Below are positions 48,635-60,684 of a stretch of DNA of 64,000 nt, in pieces. The stretch's first letter is position 1; every line of letters starts with the position of its first letter. The stretch comes from Ophiocordyceps camponoti-saundersi (nom. inval.) (lineage: Eukaryota > Ascomycota > Sordariomycetes > Hypocreales > Ophiocordycipitaceae). The notes beneath the pieces are model-generated. The model worked only from the letters and a program-made list of their open reading frames with translations, was not told the DNA's origin and made no database searches. The stretch covers positions 1 to 64,000 of the forward strand of contig PDHQ01000119.1 of the NCBI GenBank assembly GCA_003339415.1, in the 5' to 3' direction. The position numbers and the translations under genes are program-made.

Positions 48635-51600
48635 TCACCTTGTTGAGCGACAGCCAAAGAGGCAATCCCAAAGCGCTTCAGCCGGAACGAGCTCACCGAC
48701 AGACTTATCCACCTTGACGAGCGAGCTCACATCGTCTGCAGCTCCAAATCGTCTTCTCCTTTGATAGATGGCCTCCTCGACAGTGCCGGAGACGAGATAG
48801 AGCCAAACAGTACTCTGATGACGCTGGCCGATACGATGAACGCGAGCGACGGCCTGCATCTCTAGAGCGGGGCTGAGGAGCGGTTCCGAAAGGAAGACGT
48901 GCGAGGCTGACACGAGGTTTAGCCCGCTTGCGTGGGCGCGGGCGTGGAGGAGGAAGACTTCGACCGAGGGGTCGGAGGAGGAGGTCGAGGAAAGGGGGGA
49001 GCCGTGGTTGATGTGGAAGCGGCTTAGGGCCTGGCTCAGCTGAGAGAGGAACTCGCTGTACTGCGAGAAGATGAGGGACTTGGCGCCCGGGTCGGCCTCG
49101 CGGAGGTAGAGGATGTGGCGGAGGAGGGTGGCGATCTTGGTAGGGTAGGAAGGGCCTGGGCCGAGGGAGACGGATTGGATGGCCGACACGAGGCTGGCTT
49201 TCGGTTCGGAGAAGGCTCCCTTTCCGTCCGCTGGAGATGAAGTGTCATCTGTGGAGGAGAGGGACGAGGCCGGGACCGAAGCCGAAGCCGAGGACGACAA
49301 CGACGCCGATGACGAAGAAGAAGGTGCCTCGTTATCAACCTTGGGCTTCTTGAGCGACACGTTGTGCAGGTCGGAATAACGCAACGCGCGCTGACACACA
49401 GGACAGTTGTGACGGGCCCTGAACCAGATCTGCATGCAAGGCCTGCAGAACTCGTGTCCGCACGTGGTGAAGACGCCCTTCGTCACCGCTTGCCGGCAGA
49501 TGATGCACGTTCGCTCTTCGTTGCACAGCTCTCTGCTTGACTCGAGGTTTTGGACTGGAAAGGGGGGGTTAGGGTTAAAGATGAAAACTCCGCCTTTCTT
49601 TTTCCCCCATGAGACTGGGAGATGCGAAATGAAAATGGAGACGAGGGAAGGGCAACAAGAGATCGACTCACGATATCGGTGCTTGGCCTGCGTAACCGCC
49701 AGTCTTTGCCGCAACTCTGTTTCCGTCTTCTTCATTCGAACCTCGGCCTCTTCCGTCCGTGGCCCCTCGTACGGAAGCACGGAGTCCGACACGGCCTGCA
49801 GCTGGCGATAGTATTCGAGCCGGGCATTCATGGCCGCCTTAAACGTCTCGACCTCGGCCTCGAGCGCGAGGGCAACCTTGTTCTGTTCCATGAGCTGCGT
49901 CTGTACGCTCATCATGATGGAACGGCAGCTTCTCATCCCGCGTAGCTCGCTGATGGCTCCGCGCATCGACGTCTTCGACTGCTTCGGCTGAATGCGATCT
50001 CGCTCCTCAAGAAGCGTCAGCAACAGCTCCGGAGCCGGTCCGTCGCCGTCTTGAGCCAGTCGCTTCGACGTGCTTGCTTCGTGTCGCACCAGCTCGTTTC
50101 TCTGGCCAGAGATGGCGTCCAGTCGGTCGGTGATGGCGGCCCGCAATGCCTGATAGTACACCAGCAGCAGTTCCTGAGACTTGGCAGAGTCGCCGAGCTC
50201 TTCGCCCGTCTTCTCCATCTCGTCATCCTCGTCCACTAGCGGTCGCAGCAGCTGCTTCACCAGCTCCGACCGCCAGCTGCTCACCACCTTGGCCTGCTCG
50301 TTTAGCTCTCCGTACAGCACTCGGAGTCGGTCCGCCACACCTCCTGTCTCCACGCCTTTCTCCGGCTCCAAAAGCTCCAGGTCGGGGATTTGCGTCAGCG
50401 TCTGTTGCGAAATCTTGTCCATCAGACGGCCGGCCTTGTCGTGGCTTCCGCTTAGCATCTCCCTCCGGATCGCCTTCGCACTTTGGTAGCCTTCGTCCTC
50501 GAGCTCCTTTAGTCGCTCGGCAGCTTCCGTTCCATCCTTGGCCTTCTCTCGCATCTGAAAATATGCGTTGGCGCAGAAGAAGACGGCTCTGTGGTGTAAT
50601 TCGAGGGCCAAGCGCAGCCTGCGCCGGTATTCACCGACATGGCCCTTGTTTTCTCCGTCATCGAGATCGCTGTCGATATGATCATCGCCATCGGCGGCCT
50701 TGGAGTTGACGGCATCCTTGAACTTCCCCCGAGCATCCGACACCAGCGTCTCTGTCTCCTTTCGGACATCTTCCCACAAGGCGAGGGCCTCCTCGACCCG
50801 CGGACCGTTTTCGTAAAGCTGCCCCCGGTTGAGACGGCTGGAAAGATAGGATCGTTCGTCGTTTCTGATGGCGGCCTCGCTCTGCTCTAACATGGCCTCC
50901 AGCACCTCCTCGACACTCCTGATCGGGTTGCCTCTGCGGGAGCCTGCCTTGCCGAAGCCTAGGACTTGACGATTATAGGCTCCGATCTCGGGATGCAGTG
51001 CCGCCTGCCGCAGCCGGTTTAGCCATATCCTCATCACGTCCACGTATTGTGCAGCATCCCATTCTTCCACTAGCGGCTGACCATCCAGGTCGACGTCGCA
51101 GGCTTCTGCCATCTCCTTGAATAGAGACTGGTAGTGCTGTTCTTCGACGGCTGTGAAAGGCACTCTAATAACGTATCGATCCTGCGGAGGCAACATGATC
51201 TCGTCCTGTATCATTTCTTTGGTATGACGCAACGCGATGGAGTGGAAGATTTGCCGGAAGATGGGCTTGTGCCTCTCAACCAGCGTTGTCCACACATGCG
51301 GCACATTGCAGAAGGGCTGGTATCCGAGAAAGAGTAACAGCCCCAGCGAGTCCTTGACGTCGTTCTTGATTGGAGTTCCTGTGATACCCCAGGCGTTGAC
51401 CCGGGGTATCGTCCGCGCCACCGACGCCGCTTGGCTGTAGCCATTCTCAATCATCTGGGCTTCATCCAGGCAGAGCCGCCACCACATGATCTTCACCAGA
51501 GGCGACATGGCACGAGTGTAGGCCCTTTCGTATCTGCGCGACCGTTGCGGCGGCTCCACCGCAAAGTGAAGCTCGGCAGTCAGCACGGCATACGTGGTGA

Positions 51601-52910
51601 TGACGATGTCATGATCTGCCAGCTGCCTCACTGTCTCGTCCTCGTCGTCGCCTCGAATGTTCTTGCGTCCTCTATAGTGCGCCACCCGCAGAGCCGGAGC
51701 GTGACGAGAGATTTCGGACATCCACTGCTGCCTCAGAGCCTCGGGCGCGACGATTAGCGTCGCCCGACTCGGCCTGAGGTCCGAGGCGGATGGCTCTGGC
51801 GGGTCCAGCCGACGATGGACAAGGATTAGTCCCAGAACCTCCAGCGTCTTGCCGAGGCCCATCTCCTCTGCGAGAATGCCGCCCTTTACCGTCGAATCGG
51901 CCTGCGCGAAAAGAGACGGATCTCGCGACACGACTCGAAATACGTCACTCACGAACACTTGCCTGCCGTTTGCATCCTCGACGGCCCTGAACATATCGAT
52001 ATTGGGCTTCGCAACGTCTTCTAGTACGGGCTCGAGTCGTGAGTCTCGACATGACCACTGCACACCTTCTCTGGCAAGGAGCCACTTCAGACTTCGTTTC
52101 TGATAAGGGAAGAGCGTCGACACCAAACCCGGGACTTGGATCTGTTGGGAGACGGCGTCATCCTTGGGAGGAACGTAGGCGGCGGAGTAAAAGTCCTGAG
52201 GAGACCGTGCAGAACCATCCATGAACTCATGAGAAATGGGGAAAAAAGCGTCTATGAACTTCTGCCTGATTTTGCCATCGGAAGAGCTACCTAAAGGCAG
52301 CTGAGGCGATGACGTCTGGCTCCAAAGTAGCTCCAGAGACATTTTGACCAGAACAATCCTTTCCTGTCGTTCAATCCGCATGTCAAAGACGACCGACAGC
52401 GGTCTGGGAGAAGAATGCTGCATGATTTTATTCTCCAGCAGCAAGATTTTGCGGGCATCGTCTGAAATGTCCTGGGCTTCCAGCTCTATTGTAGCCGAAA
52501 ACGAACCCAAGGCCGATGCGAACCGAGACCTTATGCCGAGCGCATCGTCTCGGAGACAGAAGTCGAGATGCGATCCCACGTCGCGGATCGTCTTCACTAC
52601 AGGCGTTGCGACTTTCTGGCAGGGACGTGAGAAAGACAACTTGCCCTTTGCGATAGTTATGGGCGGATCGATTATGCTGTCATCCTTCTCGATTTTACGG
52701 CGCTTCGAGGACCGCGAAGAAGGGGAATCGACATCGCCGACCGTGTCTGACGTTGGCAAAGCCACGCAGTAGTCGATGATCCATGCGGGTATCGCATCTT
52801 TGGCCTTGTTATTTCTGATCCTATTACCAGTCGATACTCAACTGACCTTCCAGCCCAACAGTAACGAGCTTTCTCAATGGTCGTCGGACTGTTGCTTTTG
52901 TGCGGGGCAT
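48635..52910 (-). CDS. SNF2-family ATPase with RING finger, SHPRH/Irc20-type E3 ubiquitin ligase
   Basis: Proposed exons (minus): 52910-52847, 52797-49672, 49554-48635, giving 1369 residues. Family marks in order: Walker A in LAEEMGLGKT (about residue 335), helicase box DEAQ (about 480), a long coiled-coil linker, a C3HC4 RING (CIICRQAVTKGVFTTCGHEF then CPVC, about 1120-1160) and a C-terminal helicase lobe with SLIFSQYSEFL and ARVHRIGQ. A RING inserted between the SNF2 lobes is the SHPRH/Irc20/Rad5 layout. It acts in the nucleus on chromatin, probably in damage tolerance. The last intron (117 bp, 49555-49671, GTGAGT donor, CTAAC branch) is a multiple of three with no stop, so the unspliced frame is also open. 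The first exon is less sure: the 49-bp intron has an AAG acceptor, but the joined frame (MPRTKATVRRPLRKLVTVGL) is continuous and provides the only ATG. Confidence 0.85.
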
Positions 52911-53231
52911 CGTCGAGATCGTGTGGCTCAGAAGCAGGAAGTCATACTTTGATTAAAACGAGGTTGTGTCGATGACGAATGTCGAGCATTACGTAAGCCC
53001 ACAACGTTCCGGACTACTAAGAAATCTTGCCTGGCGAACTGTCGGCCAATTGCATGAATTAATCCGACTTGCTTATCTAACGCTTCAAAGCTCTTTTTCC
53101 ACTCCCATCGTCAACGAGCTTCGGTTCGATGCTGGCAGAGGCGCCGGCCTACTACTCCCGCGGAAAGGTAAGCCTGTCGAAGAACTTTGTTTAATGACGC
53201 ATCTGACTCAGACTTCCTCTCTGGTTCAGAC

Positions 53232-53918
53232 ATGAGAGCCGCACGGCTCCGGCCACAGGCTCTCGCAGGCCTCAACCTCCTGTCCGGCCACCAGCCCCGG
53301 CGCCTCATCCACAAGAAGCGCACAGCCAGTCCAGAGATTCCCAAGCCGCGACCTTTTGTACCAAATGTCGAGACTTTCCTCACCCTCATCGGTCGCGGCC
53401 TGAAGAAGCATGCATCCAAGTTCCCTAGCTGGGAATCGCTTTTTGCCCTCGCGCCGCCAGACTTGAGAACGATTGGTATCGAACCACCGCGCCTGCGCCG
53501 CTATCTCATCCGCTGGATCCAGAAATACCGCGTCGGCGACCTCGGCCCCGGTGCAGATTTTCTTTACGTTGAAGATGGAGTTGCCCACCTCAAAGTCGCC
53601 ACGGCGCCTTGGAAGGCTGCCGTCCGCTGTGTCGTCAACGTGCCACCCCCCTCCCAAGAAACAATTTCAACTCTTCCGATTACTCTCGTCCGGCCCATGG
53701 GCTACAATATCGTCGGGCTCCGGACCATAGCCGGCCCGTTTGCCCAGTCGCTGCCAAATGATGGCGGCGCCGTCGTCAAGGTAACTGAGGGTATGTGGGA
53801 GGACAAGAGAGGTCACAAGGTAGATGGTGGCGAGAGACGGCAGACCTATATTCGATTTAAGAGGCGCAGCCAGGCGCGGAGAGAGGCGATGGAGGCGGAG
53901 ACTCCGAAGATGGTTTAA
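53232..53918 (+). CDS. Mitochondrial small ribosomal subunit protein mS41 (FYV4 family)
   Basis: 228 residues, one coding exon. The N-terminus (MRAARLRPQALAGLNLL...RRLIHKKR) is basic and lacks acidic residues, a mitochondrial targeting sequence. The IGR motif domain follows at about residues 47-100 (VETFLTLIGRGLKKHASKFP then LRTIGIEPPRLRRYLIRWIQ), the mark of Fyv4/mS41. A basic C-terminus follows. A 62-bp intron at 53168-53229 (GTAAGC to TTCAG) ends 2 bp before the ATG and is taken as a 5' UTR intron. An upstream ATG at 52966 could be spliced in frame but would put about 67 residues before the targeting sequence. Divergent from the SHPRH-type gene, whose start is about 320 bp away, so they share a promoter region. 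Confidence 0.85.
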   Translation: MRAARLRPQALAGLNLLSGHQPRRLIHKKRTASPEIPKPRPFVPNVETFLTLIGRGLKKHASKFPSWESLFALAPPDLRTIGIEPPRLRRYLIRWIQKYRVGDLGPGADFLYVEDGVAHLKVATAPWKAAVRCVVNVPPPSQETISTLPITLVRPMGYNIVGLRTIAGPFAQSLPNDGGAVVKVTEGMWEDKRGHKVDGGERRQTYIRFKRRSQARREAMEAETPKMV

Positions 53919-56900
53919 CCGTCATGACTGAAGATTTGCCACGTGGACTGGACCCGCGAACAAAGTGCAGGGATCTTGAGGCTCGAAACACCTTAAATCA
54001 CACGTTGCGTCTCTTGTGTCTGCGCTCCAGCTGTTGCACAAAGGGGGAGGCTATTATTTTGGGTGTGACTGATCGGTGCAGGGTAGGCCTCAATCGCCGT
54101 TCGGAGATGTATGGCGTCGGCCCCACTCCGTGTCCCGTTGTTTCGGGGCGGGGCCGCTAGAACAACCGTTTCACAGCAGAGGGGACGGGATCGGCGGCAT
54201 CGTATCGGCAGGCGCTTTACCGAGTCTGGCTCGATGACTGCCTACGTAAATCTGGTTCATGCGCTTGATCCTGCAATGAAATCCTACTTGCAGACAAACA
54301 CATTGTGTACAACCATCTCACTCCATATATGTATGAGGTATGTAGAGGTAGATAAGGCTATAAAGTCGCGCAAGACGCTGTGAGCCTAGGATGGGAATCC
54401 CTCTGCGTACTACTACATATCGTGAGCGGTGGCGGTGGGCAAGGATCTGTCTGGGTGGTCAGCACCGCCAAAAGAGGTGGATGCAAGGGCAAAGAAGACG
54501 CATAGCCAAGACTCATGTCGTGCGTTGCGAGCCTATGTACGGAGTATGTATCCGTGAGTATGTTTATTTCGCCTTTCCCTCACGACAATACCAAGGCCTA
54601 CTCGGTGGACGACGCTCTTCCTCGTCGCACGCGCGGCCGATGACGACGGAAGCCCCCAGGTTTTGGCCAAGGCAAAAGGGCCAGGGGAACAGCAGAGGCT
54701 GAGTGCGGCTGGAGTGATCTGTGGAGCGTGCGCAAGCGAGCAGTTGGTTAAGACTGCCAAAAGACTGCCGGCATGAGGAACTTTTGCCTTGTCGCCGCAT
54801 CCTCCGGTGACGAGGCGAGTTCGAATCTGCCGAGGCTTTGTTTCGTTTCGTCATCAACGTCTTACATACGGCGTTGACCGCATCGCGGCAATGGTACGCA
54901 CGTGTTGTGCGTGAGCATGTGTATGTGTGTATGAATGTATGCATGTATGTATGTATTATCTGAGACCAGAGGATCATTGGTCTGCCTCTCTCATTTTGGA
55001 TGCTGAGACATGTGTGACAGGCGAAAAGGGGAAACGACGGAGTCTTGCCCCCAAAACCCACGTGATATAGGTACTTACACACATGGGAAGAGCATCTCGA
55101 AGGCTTCTAGCGTGCCGCGGATGCCCTGACCCTTGTTCTCTTCAACTCCGCCAGACCGGGAAGGGTTCGTGCGAGAAGGTGAGTCACGCTTACGGCGGTC
55201 TGCACCCCTGGTCTGGGGTCAGGGCAGGCAGCAAGTTTATTCGCGCGCGTTTGCCCGGTGTCGGAGGTTGACCGGGGGGCGGGAGACGAGAGCGAGAGCG
55301 ACAGAGAATGAGCAACTGGTAGATACTAGCCAAGATAAAGATGGCTCTGAAGTTCGAAAGGCTATCGGGAAGGCGGAGGATTGGGAGGAATGTTCAATGG
55401 CGGGAGCATCTGGACTCGCGCGTGTGTCGTCGGCGACAAGGCCGCTAATGTACGAGAATAAAGCGCGCCGGCGGCGGCGATTAACCATGATCAGGGCGAT
55501 CATCCACTGTCGCGTCTTGAGAGGGCGCGAGCGCGTCAGTCTGGGGTATTTAGCGATTTTCGGCAAATTTTGTTTGTTCTTTTTTTTCCGAAGAGAGCTG
55601 CACATTTATTTATGTGCATCTAATGTATAATGCATGTGTGTATGTACAATGAATGTCGAGTCAGGCTGGGTGAAGAAGAGGAAGAGAAGAGAAGTCGGGC
55701 ATAGGGAAAGCAGCTGATTTTGGTTGTATCTATGTACGGATTTGTGTGTAGTAGTATACATAGTATGTATGCTGGTTCTGATTCTGGTGATAGTTACCTA
55801 CCTGACTTGGTAGTTAGGTAGTCATATAACATACTTGCATACCTCATACATGGCATGGATGGCTTCGGGCTGCAGCGTGCGCCTGTGATGTAGCGTCGAC
55901 ACGAGGCCATCGGTTGGCTGAGCAGCATCTCACCCGTACAGCGTCGCAGTGTTTGATGCAGGGTGCGGTGCCTGATCGAGTCCATGTTTAGTTAGTATGT
56001 GGTATGACGGTTTACCATGGAAGGATGAAAGGGGGGGGGGGAAAGAAGGCGAATACCAACCTACTCCTACCAAGAAGAAGAGAAGCTTGATACCTAACTC
56101 GTAGCTGGAACAGTTTTCCATGTCAGCAGCCTCGTCTACCTGCTTCTCCGAGGAACAAGAGAACAGACAGTATGAAAAGGGTAAAAAGAAAGAGAAAGCA
56201 AACCCAAGATGCACGTTGGCGGCGGACGAAATGGCCTGGTCTCAGACACCACGGCTGCAGCCCTTCGGACGTCTTGACGGGCCTTCTCCCCCATCTTGGT
56301 AACTTGCTTCGTCCACTCCTCTTGGTGCATACACACCCAGACAAGCACTGTGCAGCCAGTGGAGTCTCATGCAACAGAATAGAGAGGAAAAGACAGACAA
56401 GCCTCGATGGTGCTTGACGACGGAACCGTTGGAGAGAGGTAAAAAGAGGTAAAAAGCTGGTGAAAAGAGGGCAGGGCTTGACAGCTGTGGGAACCGAACT
56501 CGCTGTCGGTAGCCGCAAACGCCGGTCTGCAATGCTTGCGTGTTTCGAAATCGAGAAGCAGCCGTTGCAAAGGTTCCGCCCGGCTTCCGAACCCGGGGCT
56601 CGGCGACGCGGCCGGGTCCCGGCGATAGGACGCCGGACCCATACGATAGTCACCACCAACGCCGACAAACATGTGCTTCAATTCAAGATCAAAGGGGCCC
56701 AAGAGTGCCTCTCAGATAGACGGCGCCACTTACAGTACGAATTCCCCCGTCTGGTCTACGTGCCTGCCAACCGATACCGCCATAAACCTGCCCGTATAGG
56801 TGTGATGCGCCGCCCACCCCTTCTCTACAGCCACCTCCCGGGGTTTGCGCCTCAGACACTCCCTCTACCTCTCCCTCTCTCCCTCTCTCTTCATCACCAT

Positions 56901-57241
56901 ATCCTGCCCTACCAGACCCTGGGCATGCCACTTGTGACGTGCGGTCTTCGGCCCACGCCCGCGTTGCAGATCCGCTGTGGCAGATATGGGTCCCGGGCCT
57001 GTGGACGGGCTTCGACTTATATTAGAAGGGTCCCTCGTCTTCCTCTCGTCAGGCCTCTCTTCTCCGCCGCCACGGCAACTCTCTCGACTTGTCTCTCTTC
57101 CCTCTCCTCCTCGCCCCCCCTCCCCTCCTCCCTATAGTGCCTCCTACTATTCTTCCTCTTTCCACTCCCAAACGCTATCCACCTCGACCGGGTATGCTGT
57201 TTAAGCCGGCTCTGTCATCACATCTTGTTATCCCCCGTTAG
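53919..57241. other. Long intergenic region of 3.3 kb
   Basis: No convincing gene. Frames of 60-225 residues on both strands lack domains and overlap low-complexity runs. Contents: a TACGGAGTA motif near 54539, a tRNA-like relic at about 54731-54840, TGTATG microsatellite (54915-54955), TAGGTA/TACCTA motifs (about 55795-55825), a poly-G run at 56030-56041, and a CT-rich stretch at 56860-57180 that probably belongs to the promoter and 5' UTR of the bZIP gene. Confidence 0.5.
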
Positions 57242-57953
57242 ATGATCGTGCCGCCCAAGATTCGCACCCTCAGCGCCCCCCAAGTCTCAGTGAATCGTCT
57301 CCTCGCGCCGCAGCCTCGGAAGAGATCCGCAACAGTTTCTCACCCGGACGACGTCAGCAACGGCATGGGCGCAGTTAGATCATCAAGGCACGGCAAAAAG
57401 CAGTGCGTCTCATCTCCTGCCATGAAACCCAAACCCAACATCAAGGATGTCAACTGGGCCGACGTGACGGACCCGGAAGAGAGAAGACGCATCCAGAATC
57501 GTATCGCCCAACGCAAGTTTCGTGAGTCTCTTTTGCCCACTGACAAGGTAACCCTATTGACGGTAAGGATGCGTAGGAGAAAAGGCAAGGGAGAACAGAG
57601 AAAAGGCCGAGCGCGAGTCTCGGAATCAAGAACATGCGGGTAATAGCTATCGAATCCCCGTCGGGACCGACATCACGACGGATCACGACCTCTCCGGCCT
57701 TCCGTGGGGGAGTATGAACCTGGGTCTTGTCGTTTCCAGGGGTCATGAGGCCGAGAGTCTTCGCAGCAGCGGTCGCGGTACCTATGTCGGTGACGAGCCT
57801 TATGCTAGTCCACACTCGCAGTACACCATGACCCATGGATCCGATCTGCCGCCGGCCACTGGCTACGGCGGAGAGAACATCTTGTTTGACGAAGCGAGTT
57901 ATCTGTACGACTACGATGCAGCAACGGTTACAGCTTTTCCACCTCTGCTTTGA
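57242..57953 (+). CDS. bZIP-type transcription factor with basic region but no evident leucine zipper
   Basis: Two exons, 57242-57521 and 57577-57953, giving 218 residues. The 55-bp intron (GTGAGT to GTAG) lies inside the basic region and splits an Arg codon. The joined segment is DPEERRRIQNRIAQRKFREK (about residues 78-97), which carries the NxxAQRKFR signature of fungal bZIP DNA-binding regions. The following stretch (ARENREKAERESRNQEHAGN) should be the zipper but has no leucine heptads. The C-terminus is rich in Ser, Gly, Tyr and acidic residues and ends YDYDAATVTAFPPLL, a possible activation tail. It probably binds DNA in the nucleus; the target genes are unknown. The start is the first ATG of the frame, after a CT-rich leader. 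Confidence 0.75.
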
Positions 57954-58973
57954 CAGACGCGCTGCGTGCTGTGCAGGCCACTGACCTGCGTACCTACCTA
58001 CCTACATGACATACATACATATGATGTAGGTATGTACGTCCGTAGTATGTTTGTCTATACGTTTTCGGATGGGTAGAACCCAATCCGGTTTTCTCTGCCA
58101 CTCCGGCCTCGTGTTGTGCGGTGCGGAGTTGAATTACGGCAATAAATCGGCTTTCCTGGCACTGTTGCCGGAAGGAGATGAAACAAAGAAAAAAGTGGCA
58201 GATGAACACTGAGAAAGGCGTTAATCAAGATCTTTGGAGGGCATTATCGTTGGAGGGAGATCATTGGCTTTTGGACTTAGATACCTACATTCATCCCACG
58301 ATGTTAGAGGCGCAGTCATTCCGTCCGCTTGCTTTGAACCCAGGTGTGTGAAGGTTTGAACCCTGCATCAGATACATAAGCCAGGATGCCTCGTTGCCTG
58401 CTGTGTGACGCATCGTCAGCACGCAGACGTCATCGCTCGAGTTTCGGCTAAGCTGACGGCGAAGATGATCGTCATCGTCGCACTTTCTTCGGAGTAAGTA
58501 TGTACATACATATATACACAAGTTAGTGAAGGATCTGCAGGCAAATTGCAAGACAGTTTCATATTGGCATGTCAAAAACACTCTCATCATGAAAAGAAGA
58601 GGGAAACACAATGAATGTCATGGCCAGGATGAGCGCGGGGAGTGCCACGTGCAGGGCGAATGGGTATCGTTCTGTCATAGCGCGACTGTTGGAGAATCTT
58701 CCGCAGGGAAATTTTCATTCACCGCCCGGCAGAAATTACATATCTTATCTGCCCGCCTGATCCATCCACTTCTTAGTCATTCTCTGGCAAGGGAAGGGAA
58801 AAAAAAACCCCAAAGGTCGTCGAAAGAGAAAACGAAAAACCAGAGGAAGGAAAACTGCGCGGCAGCGAAAATAGAGAGAGAGAGGAAGAGAGGGCTCGGT
58901 CGATTCTTCTTCTCCAAATCTCATCTTCTACAAATCATCACTCCCATCAGTTCCATACCGCTTGCGTGCCAAC
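57954..58973. other. Intergenic region between bZIP and KNOP1-like genes
   Basis: No gene supported. TACCTACCTACC and TACATACATACATA tracts occur at about 57988-58040. The 170-residue frame at 58526-59038 partly overlaps the true exon 1 of the next gene in another frame and has no domain. The last 200 bp are GA-rich, then pyrimidine-rich, and are probably promoter and 5' UTR of the next gene. Confidence 0.5.
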
Positions 58974-60684
58974 ATGGCTCTGCCTACGCCTCAGAAGCCG
59001 AAGCCAAAGAAGTACAAAAAAGCTGGGAAAGTCTCTAAAAGGCCGCCCCTAGGTATGTCGCGAGCTTACTAGCTGCTCGTTTCTGGATCTCGACGCCCGC
59101 CAACTCCTGTCTGCAGATCCCGAAGCGAAAAAATTGAGAAAGGAGATGAAGTATGGCGCAAAGCTCTCCCCGGAAGAAAAAAGGGCCAGAAAGGCCATAA
59201 ATATGGAGAAGAAAAAGGAGAGGAAGCGTTCTCGCTACCTGGCCAAGAAGCAAAAGCTTGAGAAGCAGGCGTACAAGCTTCTAGACCAGGCGAGGAAGGC
59301 GGGCGCGATACACGAAGCTATAATGCGGTCTAACGAGGTGTGTATCTTGCCGCAATTGGATTTCCTATTGCAACGCCTTGTTGATGACCTCTAGGCAAAG
59401 CAGAATGAGGGATCGGAAGTGAAGGGCGAAGAAGTCAAGGCGGAGGAACCAGCTTACGATCTTATGATTGACGACAGCGACGAGTCCGCGCACGATGATG
59501 ACGAAGCGCCGACGAAAGTAGCTCCTGCCGGCGACGCTGTCCAAGAGAAGTCCAAAGAGAGTGCCTCGCCGACGATCGAGCCGAGTGCGGCCACTCAGAA
59601 AAACGTTTCGGCAAAAGCAGGGACGGCAAAGAAGAAGTCCAAGAATAAGGGCGAGAACGATGCCAAGGCTGTGACGGCCGATGGGAGCGACTCTACGGGC
59701 AAGCGAAAGCGTGACGAGGTCACTGATGAAGCTAAGGAGGAAGAGGAACCCATTGCCAAGAAGGAGAAGAAGGACAAGAGAAAGGAGAAGAAGAAGAAGA
59801 AGAAGCAGAAGAGCGATGGAGCTGAAGCCGACGATGCGATAAAGAGCGGCAATGATGCTGAGGACGACGACAAAGTCGAAAGGGAGAGCAAGGCCGGTGA
59901 GGACGAGACGATGTCGGCACCGCAAGCAGATGCGCGGCAGGAAGACGAGGGCGAGGGCGACAAGAACGTCAAAACCAAGGCAGAAAGAAAGCACAAGAAG
60001 AAAAGCAAGACCAAGGACGATAAGGATATCGCAGTGATGGTGGAGGATGAGACGATGACGGCACCGCAAGCAGATGCGCAGCAGGAGGGCGAGGGCGAGG
60101 GCGAGGGCGAGGGCGACAAGAACGTCAAAACCAAGGCAGAAAGAAAGCACAAGAAGAAAAACAAGACCAAGGACGTTAAGGATATCGCTTTGATGGAGGA
60201 GGACGAAGGCGACAAAGGCGACGAAACCAAGCGAGACAAGGTGGACAAGAAGAAGAGTAAAGAGAAGAAGGAGAAGAGAAGCAAGTTCAAGGAAGAACTG
60301 AGCGGTGAAGATGACGGCCGCGTGGACGTGCCCAAGGTAGATGATGCAGGCAAGGCGAAGAAGCAAAAGCCGAAGAAAGGGGCGAAAGATAAGAAAGACA
60401 AAAAGCGGAAGCAAGGCGAAGCAGCAGACGGCCAAGACTCTGCCGCGGCTGAGAAGTGGAACGTCGGAGAGCTCACCGGGGGGGCGGCGCGGCAGGACAA
60501 GTTCCTGCGCCTGCTGGGAGGAGGCAGAAAGGCTTCGACTTCCCCGTCGCCAGCAGCAGCCAAGACCAGCGGCAAAGACTGTTCGGAAGCCAGCAAGGCC
60601 GAAGCAGAGATTCAGCGCCAATTCGAGGCGGGCATGAAGATGAAGGCCGAAGGCGGCGGTCGGAAACGAGGGCTGGGCGCCTAG
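58974..60684 (+). CDS. Lysine-rich nucleolar protein with C-terminal SMAP domain (KNOP1-like)
   Basis: Three exons: 58974-59052, 59117-59337, 59395-60684, giving 529 residues. The N-terminus is basic (MALPTPQKPKPKKYKKAGKV) and continues into a Lys-rich helical stretch (KRARKAINMEKKKERKRSRY). The middle is a long alternation of acidic and poly-lysine blocks. It contains a tandem duplication of about 50 residues, each copy with APQADA, then EGEGDKNVKTKAERKHKKK and a TKD block (about 59910-60190). The C-terminus (about 60460-60684) has WNVGELTGGAARQDKFLRLL and QRQFEAGMKMKAEGG then RKRGLGA, the small acidic protein-like (SMAP) domain known from KNOP1. Nuclear or nucleolar location is inferred from composition. 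Introns are 64 and 57 bp with all phases in frame. Confidence 0.75.

Noticed and set aside
54564..55082. 172-residue minus-strand ORF
   Set aside because: Contains a translated TGTATG microsatellite and no domain.
56460..57137. 225-residue plus-strand ORF upstream of the bZIP gene
   Set aside because: No domain, CT-repeat-derived tail, and it lies in the probable promoter/5' UTR.
58526..59038. 170-residue plus-strand ORF
   Set aside because: Ends out of frame inside exon 1 and intron 1 of the KNOP1-like gene.
59365..60621. 418-residue minus-strand ORF
   Set aside because: Antisense shadow of the KNOP1-like exon; leucine-rich because it is opposite to lysine/glutamate codons.
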